Shown: piece by piece, positions 5,797 through 13,676 of the stretch
How the letters are laid out: every line of letters starts with the position of its first letter
How positions within the stretch are numbered: position 1 is the first letter of the stretch
Source: Bacillota bacterium
GTDB taxonomy: Bacteria; Bacillota; Clostridia; Oscillospirales; Butyricicoccaceae
Assembly: GCA_030705725.1 (NCBI GenBank)
Contig: JAUZPW010000012.1
Coordinates: forward strand, 1 to 14,952
Reading direction: 5' to 3'
DNA: 14,952 bases
Made by a program: the position numbers and the translations under genes
The notes under the pieces: generated by a model
Seen by the model: only the letters and a program-made list of their open reading frames with translations
Database searches by the model: none
What the model was told of the DNA's origin: nothing

Positions 5797-8727
5797 ATGA
5801 GATTTATGTCTCTGGGCATTGATATTGGTTCAACAACCGTTAAGCTTGCTCTGCTTGACGAGAATAACAACATTATATATAAATATTACGGCAGGCATTT
5901 CTCAAAGGTCAGGCAAAAGACCACGGAGCTTATAGAAGAGCTCGCTCCTATGCTTTCCGGAAAAGAATTCCGTGTAGCGGTAACCGGTTCCGCAGGTCTC
6001 GGCGTTGCGAGATCAGCGGGGCTTTCGTTTGTACAGGAAGTTTACGCCGCTCAGACTGCCATCGAGACCTTTTTGGACGGCATAGACGTTGTTGTGGAGC
6101 TTGGCGGCGAGGACGCCAAAATAATATTCCTTACGGGCGGCTTTGAAGAGCGCATGAACGGAACCTGCGCCGGAGGCACCGGGGCTTTTATCGACCAAAT
6201 GGCGTCTTTAATGTCGCTTTCAATCGAGGAGCTTGACTCGCTCAGCTTTAAGCATGAAAAAATATACAATATCGCGTCACGCTGCGGAGTCTTTGCGAAA
6301 TCCGACATACAGCCGCTGTTGAACCAGGGGGCGCGGAAGGAAGACATTGCCGCAAGTATCTACCAGGCTATAGTCAACCAGACGATCGCGGGTCTCGCAC
6401 AGGGCCGCCGCATAGCGGGGCGCGTTGCTTTTCTGGGCGGGCCGCTGTCTTTTCAGATGGGTCTGCGCGAACGCTTTGTCGAAACGCTTAAGCTCTCGCC
6501 TGAGAATGCGGTGTTCCCCGAGGACGCCCGCTATTATATCGCTATAGGAGCCGCGCTCTGCGCATATGAAAAGGATTCGCTTACATATGACAGTCTGCTT
6601 GAAAGTCTTAAAAAAGCGCAGACAAGCCAGAATACAATCGGCTCCCTGCCCGTTTTGTTCGAGTCGCGGGAAGCTTACGACGAATTTGTTGAACGCCACA
6701 ACAAAGTCGACGCTGAGCGCGAGGACCTCGAAACTTACACAGGCGACGCTTATCTCGGAGTTGACGCGGGCTCGACCACGACTAAGTTGGCGCTTATAAC
6801 GCCCGACGGCAAAATACTCTACAGCTACTACGGCGCGAACCTTGGCGAACCGATAAAAATCGTAAAGTACGCGCTGTCGGAAATATACGAGCTCTCGAAG
6901 GGCCGCGTTAAAATCCGCGGTTCCGCATCGACGGGTTACGGCGAAGAGCTAATAAGGAACGCGTTCTGCCTTGACTCGGGAATAGTCGAGACTGTCGCGC
7001 ACTTTTTTGCCGCGAAGCATTTTAACCCAAATGTCGACTTTATTCTTGATATCGGCGGGCAGGACATCAAGTGCTTCCATATAAGAAACGGCGCCGTTGA
7101 TTCGATTATGCTCAACGAAGCCTGCTCCTCGGGCTGTGGGTCGTTCATCGAGACGCTCGCCGGGTCGCTGGGCTATTCGGTAGAGGATTTCGCAAAGCTT
7201 TCCCTGTTCGCGAAGCACCCAGTCAACCTTGGCTCAAGGTGCACCGTGTTTATGAATTCCTCGGTCAAGCAGGCTCAGAAGGACGGCTCGACCATTGAAG
7301 ACATCTCCGCCGGAATCGCGGTCAGCGTAATCAAAAACGCCATCTATAAGGTCATCCGGGCCAAGAGCACTGATGAGCTCGGGAAAAACATCGTCGTGCA
7401 GGGCGGCACCTTTATGAACGACGCCGTTTTGCGCAGCTTCGAGCTTGAGACCGGGAAACAGGTGACCCGCCCCGCGATTGCGGGCCTTATGGGCGCTTAC
7501 GGGGCCGCAATGTATGCCTTCTCGCTAAAACTTGAAAAAAGCGGAGTTTTATCGCCCGAAGGGCTCGCCGGTTTTTCACATAAATCAAAGCCCACCTCCT
7601 GCGGGCTTTGCCCTAACCGCTGCAAGCTGACGGTCAATACGTTCAGCCACGCCGGTAAATTTATTTCAGGCAACCGCTGCGAGCGTCCGCTCGGCGGCAA
7701 AAGCTCAGACGAACTGCCGAATGCGTACGATTTTAAGCTAAAGCTCCTGGCCGGATACAAACCCGTGCCGGGCCGCCTTGGTAAAATAGGGCTGCCGATG
7801 GGGCTCAATATGTTTGAAAATCTTCCGTTTTGGCACACACTTTTGACCGAGCTAGGCTTCGAGGTCGTCCGGTCCGGTATATCCACTCACGAAACATACA
7901 TAAAAGGGCAGTACAGCATTCCCTCCGACACGGTCTGCTATCCTGCGAAGCTTATGCACGGTCATATAGAGGAGCTTGTCGAGTCGGGCGTTGAAACTAT
8001 TTTTTACCCCTGCATGACTTATAACTTTAAGGAATGCGACGCCGACAATAATTATAACTGCCCGGTCGTCGCCTACTACCCCGAGCTTTTAAAGGCCAAT
8101 ATGTACTCCCTGTCGGAAATCCGGTTTTTATTTCCGTATTTCGCGCCTCATATAAGAAAAACATTTACGCAGAAGGCCATGCGCTTTTTCCATCTTGAAT
8201 TTTGCCTTAAGCCCTTTGACGTAAGGCGCGCGATCGACAAAGCGTATCTTGAATATGCCGCGTACCGCGAAAAAATCCGCGAGTTCGGCAGAAAATCGAT
8301 TGAATTTGCGCTGGAGCATTCAATGAACATGATTGTTCTTGCGGGCCGCCCCTATCATGTCGACCCCGAAATCAATCACGGAATAGACCGCCTCATAGCG
8401 TCTCTCGGCTTCCCCGTGCTTTCAGAGGACTGCGTCAGCGACCTGGCAGTGCATAAAAAAGCAAGGGTCTTAAACCAGTGGACCTACCACACGCGCCTTT
8501 ATAACGCTGCCGAATATGTAAAAACGAGGCCGGATATGCAGCTTGTGCAGCTTATCTCCTTCGGCTGTGGAATCGACGCAATAACATCCGACGAGGTTCG
8601 CGAAATTCTCGAATCCGGAGGCAAATTCTACACTCAGATAAAAATCGACGAAATAAATAATCTGGGCGCCACAAAAATACGCTTGCGCAGCCTAAAAGCC
8701 GCAATGGAAACGGATAAGGCGAGATAA
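5797..8727 (+). CDS. Double acyl-CoA dehydratase activase-type protein with cysteine-rich C-terminal domain
   Basis: A 976-residue cytoplasmic protein with two BadF/BadG/BcrA/BcrD ATPase modules (actin/Hsp70 fold) followed by a DUF2229-type domain. Module A, about 5-260: phosphate loop GIDIGSTTVK at 7-16, GGED at 103-106, NGTCAGGTG with C124, and SRCGVF with C163. Module B, about 318-575: GVDAGSTTTK at 321-330, GGQD at 420-423, NEACSSGCG with C443 and C447, and SRCTVF with C482. C124/C163 and C443/C482 are each 39 residues apart, the same as C127/C166 that hold the intersubunit [4Fe-4S] cluster in Acidaminococcus HgdC. Thus both modules should keep ATPase and cluster sites. The C-terminal part has CGLCPNRC (C602, C605, C609) plus C628, C714, C739, C747, C755 and C924, possible Fe-S ligands. 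HgdC-type activators use ATP to send a low-potential electron to a partner enzyme; what this long form reduces is not known. First gene of an operon with the next two. Confidence 0.92.
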   Translation: MRFMSLGIDIGSTTVKLALLDENNNIIYKYYGRHFSKVRQKTTELIEELAPMLSGKEFRVAVTGSAGLGVARSAGLSFVQEVYAAQTAIETFLDGIDVVVELGGEDAKIIFLTGGFEERMNGTCAGGTGAFIDQMASLMSLSIEELDSLSFKHEKIYNIASRCGVFAKSDIQPLLNQGARKEDIAASIYQAIVNQTIAGLAQGRRIAGRVAFLGGPLSFQMGLRERFVETLKLSPENAVFPEDARYYIAIGAALCAYEKDSLTYDSLLESLKKAQTSQNTIGSLPVLFESREAYDEFVERHNKVDAEREDLETYTGDAYLGVDAGSTTTKLALITPDGKILYSYYGANLGEPIKIVKYALSEIYELSKGRVKIRGSASTGYGEELIRNAFCLDSGIVETVAHFFAAKHFNPNVDFILDIGGQDIKCFHIRNGAVDSIMLNEACSSGCGSFIETLAGSLGYSVEDFAKLSLFAKHPVNLGSRCTVFMNSSVKQAQKDGSTIEDISAGIAVSVIKNAIYKVIRAKSTDELGKNIVVQGGTFMNDAVLRSFELETGKQVTRPAIAGLMGAYGAAMYAFSLKLEKSGVLSPEGLAGFSHKSKPTSCGLCPNRCKLTVNTFSHAGKFISGNRCERPLGGKSSDELPNAYDFKLKLLAGYKPVPGRLGKIGLPMGLNMFENLPFWHTLLTELGFEVVRSGISTHETYIKGQYSIPSDTVCYPAKLMHGHIEELVESGVETIFYPCMTYNFKECDADNNYNCPVVAYYPELLKANMYSLSEIRFLFPYFAPHIRKTFTQKAMRFFHLEFCLKPFDVRRAIDKAYLEYAAYREKIREFGRKSIEFALEHSMNMIVLAGRPYHVDPEINHGIDRLIASLGFPVLSEDCVSDLAVHKKARVLNQWTYHTRLYNAAEYVKTRPDMQLVQLISFGCGIDAITSDEVREILESGGKFYTQIKIDEINNLGATKIRLRSLKAAMETDKAR
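8716..8723 (+). promoter_or_regulatory. Shine-Dalgarno-like site for the 443-residue companion gene
   Basis: AAGGCGAG, one mismatch from a good site, ends 7 nt before ATG 8731 and lies inside the last codons of the activase gene. It supports real re-initiation at 8731 rather than mere read-through of the intervening TAA. Confidence 0.5.
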
Positions 8728-8730
8728 ATT

Positions 8731-10062
8731 ATGGATAAAAAATTTGATAAAAACGGCCGCCTGCTTTTTACAAAGCAGATGAAGCAGGATTATCTTATCC
8801 TGATGCCGATGATGCTGCCGATTCATTTCTCCTTTATGCAGAAAATCCTTACTAAGCACGGCTATAAAGTGGAGCTTCTTAAAACCAACCATCCTCAGAT
8901 CGTGAACGAAGGTCTTCAGAGCGTGCACAACGACACCTGCTACCCCGCTCTTCTCGTAATCGGCCAGCTAATTGACGCCGTTAAAAGCGGAAAGTATGAT
9001 AAAGAAAAAATTGCTTTATTTATGTCGCAGACCGGTGGAGGCTGCCGCGCCTCAAATTACATTTTTCTTCTGAGACGCGCTCTAAAAAGGCACGGGCTTG
9101 AAGATATCCCCGTCGTTTCGTTCTCAATCTCGAATATGGAGAAGAACCCCGGTTTCAAGCTGACTGTTCCAATGATGATGCAGTTTGTAAACGCGATTCT
9201 TTACGGGGACATGCTGATGCTGCTGTCAAATCAGACTCGCCCATATGAGCTTAATCCCGGCGAAACCGACGCTCTAATTCAGAAATGGTACGACCGGCTG
9301 CTCAAAAATGTCTCTTTCCGCGATTTTTACTGGACTTCGAAAGTAAACCTGAACCTTCGTGAGATGGCTAAAGATTTCGCGGACATTGCGCAGAGCAGGA
9401 GAAAATGCGTGCAGGTCGGTATTGTCGGCGAGATTTACATAAAGTATGCACCGCTTGGAAACAACAACCTTGAAGCCTTTCTGCAAAGCGAAGGCGTTGA
9501 GGTAACGGTTCCCGGGCTGTTGGATTTTGTGCTGTACATGGCCGATAACCCTATAAACGACAGCAGCTATTACGGCTTTTCCCGCGCCAAGGCAATTCTA
9601 TGGCAGCAGCTTAAAACATATCTTGAAAAAAGGCAGAATGAACTTATAGCCGCCGTTAAAACGCAGCCAAAGTTCCGCTCGCCCAGCACTTTTGGCCATC
9701 TTAAAAGCCTTGTTAGAAGCTGCCTCAGCCCCGGCGTTAAGATGGGAGAAGGCTGGCTTCTGACTGCCGAAATGCTCGAGCTTATCGATTCGGGCGTTCC
9801 GAATATCGTTTGCACACAGCCCTTCGGGTGCCTTCCGAACCATATCGTGGGCAAAGGCATGATGCGTCTTGTAAAGGACCTTAACCCGGGCGCGAACATC
9901 GTGGCGATCGATTACGACCCCGGCGCGACTAAAATCAATCAGGAAAACCGCATCAAGCTTATGCTTGCAAACGCGGTTAAAAACCTCGAAAATAAAGAGC
10001 CGGAAAAGCAACCCGGTTCGGAAGACTTTGCTTCAACAACAAACAGTAAGGGAAGGCATTAG
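8731..10062 (+). CDS. Companion of the activase: C-terminal part of the ~1400-residue 2-hydroxyacyl-CoA dehydratase-related family
   Basis: A 443-residue soluble protein, recognised as equivalent to the C-terminal third of long activase-related proteins (COG3581-like, often labelled 2-hydroxyglutaryl-CoA dehydratase). Features seen: YLILMPMMLPIHF near 21-33, NDTCYPA with C70, SQTGGGCRASNY with C105, a second alpha/beta region from about 227 (VQVGIVGEIYIKY), and CTQPFGCLPNH with C361 and C367. The two cysteine-bearing alpha/beta halves recall the dehydratase subunit fold that binds [4Fe-4S] or double-cubane clusters, which would make this the electron acceptor of the activase; that is inference. 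The last 25 residues are hydrophilic and probably disordered. It starts 3 nt after the activase stop, in the same frame, and its own TAG stop abuts the transporter's ATG. Translational coupling across all three genes is likely. Confidence 0.85.
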   Translation: MDKKFDKNGRLLFTKQMKQDYLILMPMMLPIHFSFMQKILTKHGYKVELLKTNHPQIVNEGLQSVHNDTCYPALLVIGQLIDAVKSGKYDKEKIALFMSQTGGGCRASNYIFLLRRALKRHGLEDIPVVSFSISNMEKNPGFKLTVPMMMQFVNAILYGDMLMLLSNQTRPYELNPGETDALIQKWYDRLLKNVSFRDFYWTSKVNLNLREMAKDFADIAQSRRKCVQVGIVGEIYIKYAPLGNNNLEAFLQSEGVEVTVPGLLDFVLYMADNPINDSSYYGFSRAKAILWQQLKTYLEKRQNELIAAVKTQPKFRSPSTFGHLKSLVRSCLSPGVKMGEGWLLTAEMLELIDSGVPNIVCTQPFGCLPNHIVGKGMMRLVKDLNPGANIVAIDYDPGATKINQENRIKLMLANAVKNLENKEPEKQPGSEDFASTTNSKGRH

Positions 10063-11007
10063 ATGAGCTTTACTCTTCTTGCGATTTTCAACGTCGCGGT
10101 CATGTTTATTCTTATCGCAGCAGGCAGCCTCAGTTACCGGCTTAAGCTCACGGATTACGACGGGGCAAAGCAATTCGCAAATATTTTGACCAATGTGGTC
10201 AGTCCATGTCTCATTTTGACCTCGTTTCAGATTGATTTCGATAAGTCTCTGGCGGTTAAAATTGCGGCAGTGGCGGTTATCGCCGTGCTGATGCACGTCG
10301 TCGGTATAGTCCTCGGTAAATTTGCCTTCCGCAAGGTGCCGTACTCGTCGCAGTGCGTCTACCGTCACAGCTCATTTATGCCGAACTGCGGCTATATGAC
10401 CCTCCCCCTGGCAAACGCGCTGCTGGGCAACGTCGGCGTCATTTACATATCGATTATAATCGCGGTTATGAATATTTTCACCTGGACATACGGGCTTCAG
10501 CTTTATTCGGGTGAAAACGCGCCCATATCCGTAAAAAAAGCGATTCTTAACCCAGGCGTATTGAGCCTGTTTGTTGCGATCCCGATTTTTATTTTTTCCG
10601 TTAGGTTCCCGCCCATAATAAACGCGCCGCTTAAAAGCATCGCATCTATCAACAGCCCTCTCGCGATGATAACGACCGGAATTTTCATAGCGCATACCGG
10701 GGTTAAGTCTATATTCCGCGATAAATACATATATATCGTCATTTTGCTCCGCCAGTTTTTGATTCCGGGAATAACCGGCGCGGTTATGTTTTTGATAATG
10801 TATCTCGGCGGCCCGGTGGACAATAACGTTTTTATGGCCTCGATGCTGGCGGCAGCCGCTCCCGTTGCGGTCGCTTCCTCGATGTTCGCCGCAAGATGCA
10901 ACGCGGACGTCGGCCTTGCCTCAAACACCATGGCCGCCTCCACGCTGACCTATATTTTTTCGATTTCGGTAATGGTTTTTCTTTCGTCCATGGTTCTCGG
11001 TATATAA
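10063..11007 (+). CDS. AEC-family (auxin efflux carrier type) membrane transporter
   Basis: A 314-residue integral membrane protein with roughly ten hydrophobic segments in two halves. Family marks are the unwound segment region MPNCGYMTLPLANALLGN near 106-123 and, in the second half, AAAAPVAVASSMFAARCNAD near 264-283 followed by ASTLTYIFSISVMVF, the repeated counterpart. Bacterial AEC members export or import small organic acids, with malate and malonate carriers the best-known. The ATG directly follows the preceding gene's TAG, with a GGGAAGG site a few nt upstream, so it is the last gene of the activase operon. It is convergent with malic enzyme across a shared terminator. A C4-dicarboxylate or a hydroxy acid is a reasonable guess for cargo, but no residue fixes it. 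Confidence 0.92.
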   Translation: MSFTLLAIFNVAVMFILIAAGSLSYRLKLTDYDGAKQFANILTNVVSPCLILTSFQIDFDKSLAVKIAAVAVIAVLMHVVGIVLGKFAFRKVPYSSQCVYRHSSFMPNCGYMTLPLANALLGNVGVIYISIIIAVMNIFTWTYGLQLYSGENAPISVKKAILNPGVLSLFVAIPIFIFSVRFPPIINAPLKSIASINSPLAMITTGIFIAHTGVKSIFRDKYIYIVILLRQFLIPGITGAVMFLIMYLGGPVDNNVFMASMLAAAAPVAVASSMFAARCNADVGLASNTMAASTLTYIFSISVMVFLSSMVLGI

Positions 11008-11024
11008 AGTTAATATATAAATAA

Positions 11025-11060
11025 AAAATTCCGGTTTTCATTTCAGAAAACCGGAATTTT
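11025..11060. terminator. Bidirectional terminator between AEC transporter and malic enzyme
   Basis: Perfect inverted repeat with 15-nt arms 11025-11039 and 11046-11060 and a 6-nt loop. The arms end in A and T runs, so each strand reads a GC-containing stem followed by U residues (AATTTTCTTTT on the plus strand, AATTTTTTAT on the minus strand). Confidence 0.92.
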
Positions 11061-11074
11061 CTTTTAACTCTTGA

Positions 11075-12247
11075 TTATATTCTTGCTACTCCGCTTTTTC
11101 TTGCAGCGTCCGCAACCGCCGCGGCGACGGTCTTTCCGACTCTTTCGTCAAACGCCGCCGGCAGGATGTATTCCGCATTCAACTCTTTGTCAGAAACAAG
11201 CGACGCAATAGCGTATGCCGCCGCGATTTTCATCTGATCGTTAATGTCTGACGCGCGTACGTCCAGAGCGCCGCGGAAAATGCCCGGGAACGCCAGAACG
11301 TTGTTTATCTGGTTTGGAAAATCGCTGCGCCCCGTGCCTACAACAGCCGCTCCCGCTTCTTTGGCAAGATCGGGCATGATTTCCGGCGTCGGGTTTGCCA
11401 TTGTGAAAATGATCGGGTTCTTCGCCATCGACCTTACCATGTCCTGGGTCACGCAGCCCGGAGCCGAAACTCCGATAAACACGTCCGCACCCTTCAGAAC
11501 ATCCGCGATGCTTCCCTTTTTCATTTTTTTGTTCGAGATTTCAGCCATAAGCTCTTTTTCCTTGTTTAACCCTTCGCGGCCCTTATATATCGCGCCCTGG
11601 CGGTCGCAAAGCACAACGTCTTTGAGCCCGAGCGACATTAAAAGCCTGATAACCGCGATTCCGGCGGCTCCCGCTCCGCTGCACACGACGCTTATATTGT
11701 CGAGCTTCTTTCCCGTCAGCTTGAGCGCGTTCAGCATGGCGGCAAGCGTAACCACCGCGGTGCCGTGCTGATCGTCGTGGAAAATCGGAATATCGCAGCA
11801 TTCCTTAAGCCTGCGTTCGACTTCAAAGCACCTGGGCGCCGAAATATCCTCGAGGTTGACGCCGCCGAAACTTCCCGCAAGAAGCCTGACGGTGTTAACG
11901 ATGTCGTCGACCTCCTTCGAGCGGATGCATAACGGAAAAGCGTCCACGTTTCCGAATTCCTTAAACAGCACGCATTTGCCTTCCATAACCGGCATACCGG
12001 CCTCGGGGCCGATATCGCCGAGACCCAAAACGGCGGTGCCGTCGGTCACGACCGCGACAAGATTCCATCTTCTCGTTAGCTCGTAGGACTTGTTCACGTC
12101 TTTTTGTATAACAAGGCAAGGCTCCGCAACGCCCGGGGTATAAGCGAGCGACAGATCGGTCTTGTCCTTAACGCTTACGGTGCTGCAGACGCTGATTTTG
12201 CCTTTCTTTTCATAATGAAGCCTGAGACTTTCTTTTCTGTAATCCAT
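11075..12247 (-). CDS. Malic enzyme (NAD-type malate dehydrogenase, decarboxylating)
   Basis: A 390-residue cytoplasmic enzyme converting malate to pyruvate and CO2 with reduction of NAD(P). This is the short bacterial class without a phosphotransacetylase tail. Seen: YTPGVAEPC with Y36, general base lysine K91 in MEGKCVLFK, the metal ligands E133/D134 (NLEDI) and D158/D159 in HDDQHGTA, Rossmann GAGAAG at 191-196, and D214 at the end of the next strand (LCDRQG), which leans to NAD. The C-terminal MANPTPE and NQINNVLAFPG segments are typical. An in-frame ATG at 12268 has no ribosome binding site before it; ATG 12247 has AGGGG 11 nt upstream and gives the usual N-terminus MDYRKESLRLHYE. It lies 55 nt after the MFS gene on the same strand and may be co-transcribed with it. 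Family assignment secure; cofactor inferred. Confidence 0.96.
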   Translation of the reverse strand: MDYRKESLRLHYEKKGKISVCSTVSVKDKTDLSLAYTPGVAEPCLVIQKDVNKSYELTRRWNLVAVVTDGTAVLGLGDIGPEAGMPVMEGKCVLFKEFGNVDAFPLCIRSKEVDDIVNTVRLLAGSFGGVNLEDISAPRCFEVERRLKECCDIPIFHDDQHGTAVVTLAAMLNALKLTGKKLDNISVVCSGAGAAGIAVIRLLMSLGLKDVVLCDRQGAIYKGREGLNKEKELMAEISNKKMKKGSIADVLKGADVFIGVSAPGCVTQDMVRSMAKNPIIFTMANPTPEIMPDLAKEAGAAVVGTGRSDFPNQINNVLAFPGIFRGALDVRASDINDQMKIAAAYAIASLVSDKELNAEYILPAAFDERVGKTVAAAVADAARKSGVARI

Positions 12248-12258
12248 AGTCAATATTT

Positions 12259-12263
12259 CCCCT
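12259..12263 (-). promoter_or_regulatory. Ribosome binding site supporting the shorter malic enzyme start
   Basis: AGGGG on the minus strand, 11 nt before ATG 12247. The site lies downstream of the start of the alternative ATG at 12268, so it can only serve the shorter form. The spacing is a little long. Confidence 0.5.
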
Positions 12264-12302
12264 ATCATTAAATAATTCGCATTTCATACATTATCAGTTT
12301 TG

Positions 12303-13529
12303 TCATTTAATTTCAAGTGTGCTGGCTTTTATTTCGTCCTTAAGCAGCACTCCCGAAACTAGCAGCGCAAGAGCGACAAACGCCATGCCCGAAACGAAGA
12401 GAAAAGCAATGTTTATTCCGAACAGATCGACAAGCTTTCCGCCGAACAAACTGACAAAGATGCTTGAAAAGTTGAATGCCAGTACAGTAATAAGCGCCTG
12501 CGCGCTCACAGCGAGGTTCTCCGGCACGATTTTGTTTACATAGTAGCGCATTGCGGGGTAAAAAGTCGCGTACTGCATCGAAGCGAAAACCGACGTGTAT
12601 ATAGCCGCCTGCGAACTGTGGGTAAGAGCAAGAACCCCAGTTCTGATAAAAGCTGCGGCTGACGAAACCGCGACTATCTGCCTGAGCTTTAATTTTTTCA
12701 GCAAAAACGGGCTAAGCCAGTAAAAAGGTACGTCAAGCGCGCCGCCGACGCAGGATAAAATCGCCGCCTGCGTCACGCCTCCGCCCGAATCCGCGATATA
12801 ATAAGGGGTATAAATTTCCGAAAATTTCGAAGCTGAGTAAATAAGCAGCCCGATAATAACAAGATGCCGGTACTGCTTTATTTGCAGAATCTTCCTGACG
12901 CCGGACAGCGTATTTCTCTTTTTTCCCCTGTTATCATCCGTATCCTTGTCTTTTTTAATTATTATCGGCCCGTTTCCTTTGTCGAGGACAAAAAGCACGG
13001 TTATGTAAATAAGCTGGATTCCGGCAATAACCATAGCGCAAAAAAACATCGAGCGGTAGCCGTATCTTACAATAGTGAAGCCCGCCACAAAGGCGAAAAT
13101 GCTGTAGCCTATCGAAATGCCGGAGCGCATCAGCCCGTAGTATCTTCCGAATTCGGGCCTTGAGCCGACTGCCCAGGAATCCAAGGCAATATCGAGGGGC
13201 GAAAAAAAAATGCTCGCGGCATAAAATGCAAGCAGAATAAAGGGAAGGGCCTTGAAAGCGTACATGAAAATCGAAGAAATGAAAAGCCCGGTATGTACAA
13301 AAAGCACCAGCGCCGAGCCCCGTACGCGGTCGCCTACTCTTCCCAAAATAAGTCCGCCGCATAAGGCGCAGACCGTGCTTACGGCAAACACGATTCCGAT
13401 CGTTTCCGCCGACGCGCCCTCGTTCAGAAGAAACAGCGTCAAAAACGCCCATATCAGAACATTAAAGGCGTATTGATTGAAATATAAAAAAAAGAACTTC
13501 GCAATGTGCTTCTTAATGCCGCTATCCAA
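12303..13529 (-). CDS. Major facilitator superfamily permease
   Basis: A 408-residue twelve-helix-type transporter. The loop GRVGDRVRGS after the second helix is an MFS motif A variant; a charged central loop (KKDKDTDDNRGKKR) separates the two six-helix halves. The first-half stretch YYGLMRSGISIGYSIFAF resembles the nucleoside:H+ symporter/HcaT-like branch, so a sugar, nucleoside or aromatic acid cargo is possible but unproven. The frame is open to a TTG at 13616, but that codon sits in the U tail of the upstream terminator. The TTG at 13529 is preferred: AAGGG lies 11 nt upstream and the protein then begins MDSGIKKHIAKFFF, a normal short cytoplasmic lead into helix 1. No ATG is available, so the start is uncertain. 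Followed closely by malic enzyme on the same strand. Confidence 0.88.
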   Translation of the reverse strand: MDSGIKKHIAKFFFLYFNQYAFNVLIWAFLTLFLLNEGASAETIGIVFAVSTVCALCGGLILGRVGDRVRGSALVLFVHTGLFISSIFMYAFKALPFILLAFYAASIFFSPLDIALDSWAVGSRPEFGRYYGLMRSGISIGYSIFAFVAGFTIVRYGYRSMFFCAMVIAGIQLIYITVLFVLDKGNGPIIIKKDKDTDDNRGKKRNTLSGVRKILQIKQYRHLVIIGLLIYSASKFSEIYTPYYIADSGGGVTQAAILSCVGGALDVPFYWLSPFLLKKLKLRQIVAVSSAAAFIRTGVLALTHSSQAAIYTSVFASMQYATFYPAMRYYVNKIVPENLAVSAQALITVLAFNFSSIFVSLFGGKLVDLFGINIAFLFVSGMAFVALALLVSGVLLKDEIKASTLEIK

Positions 13530-13571
13530 AAGAAACTCAGCCCTTATTGTAATTTTTCGCAGCCAATATAT

Positions 13572-13600
13572 AGCATATATTACATATGCCGGAAAAGCAA
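13572..13600 (-). promoter_or_regulatory. Possible weak promoter of the MFS gene
   Basis: On the minus strand TTGCTT, a 17-nt spacer and TATGCT, placed after the terminator and 36 or so nt before the preferred TTG start. Both boxes are imperfect and the region is AT-rich, so chance is possible. If real it excludes the longer TTG 13616 start. Confidence 0.3.
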
Positions 13601-13614
13601 TATAAAAAAATGAC

Positions 13615-13642
13615 AAAAAACTCCCCGCCGGAAAGCGGGGAG
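13615..13642 (-). terminator. Intrinsic terminator of the aroE-DUF1349 unit
   Basis: Perfect 8-bp GC-rich stem (arms 13621-13628 and 13635-13642), 6-nt loop, followed on the minus strand by six T residues at 13620-13615 and a second T run further on. It lies about 35 nt past the DUF1349 stop codon. Confidence 0.9.
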
Positions 13643-13676
13643 TTTAATAATTAAGCGTATATCGGTAGGCGCGTAT

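Noticed and set aside
8725..8727. Stop codon between activase halves read as selenocysteine or pyrrolysine
   Set aside because: The codon is TAA, not TGA or TAG, and no stem-loop of SECIS type is evident after it.
10060..10065. AEC carrier as a further fusion domain of the activase chain
   Set aside because: It is in the same frame by chance, but it starts with its own ribosome binding site and is a full-length independent membrane protein family.
11244..11771. Plus-strand open frame of 175 codons opposite malic enzyme
   Set aside because: Opposite strongly conserved malic enzyme core; its own product has low-complexity Ser/Pro/Ala composition and no family.
12955..13452. Minus-strand open frame of 165 codons overlapping the MFS gene in another frame
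   Set aside because: Arg/Cys/His-rich translation typical of a shifted frame of a hydrophobic membrane protein; the MFS frame is the real one.
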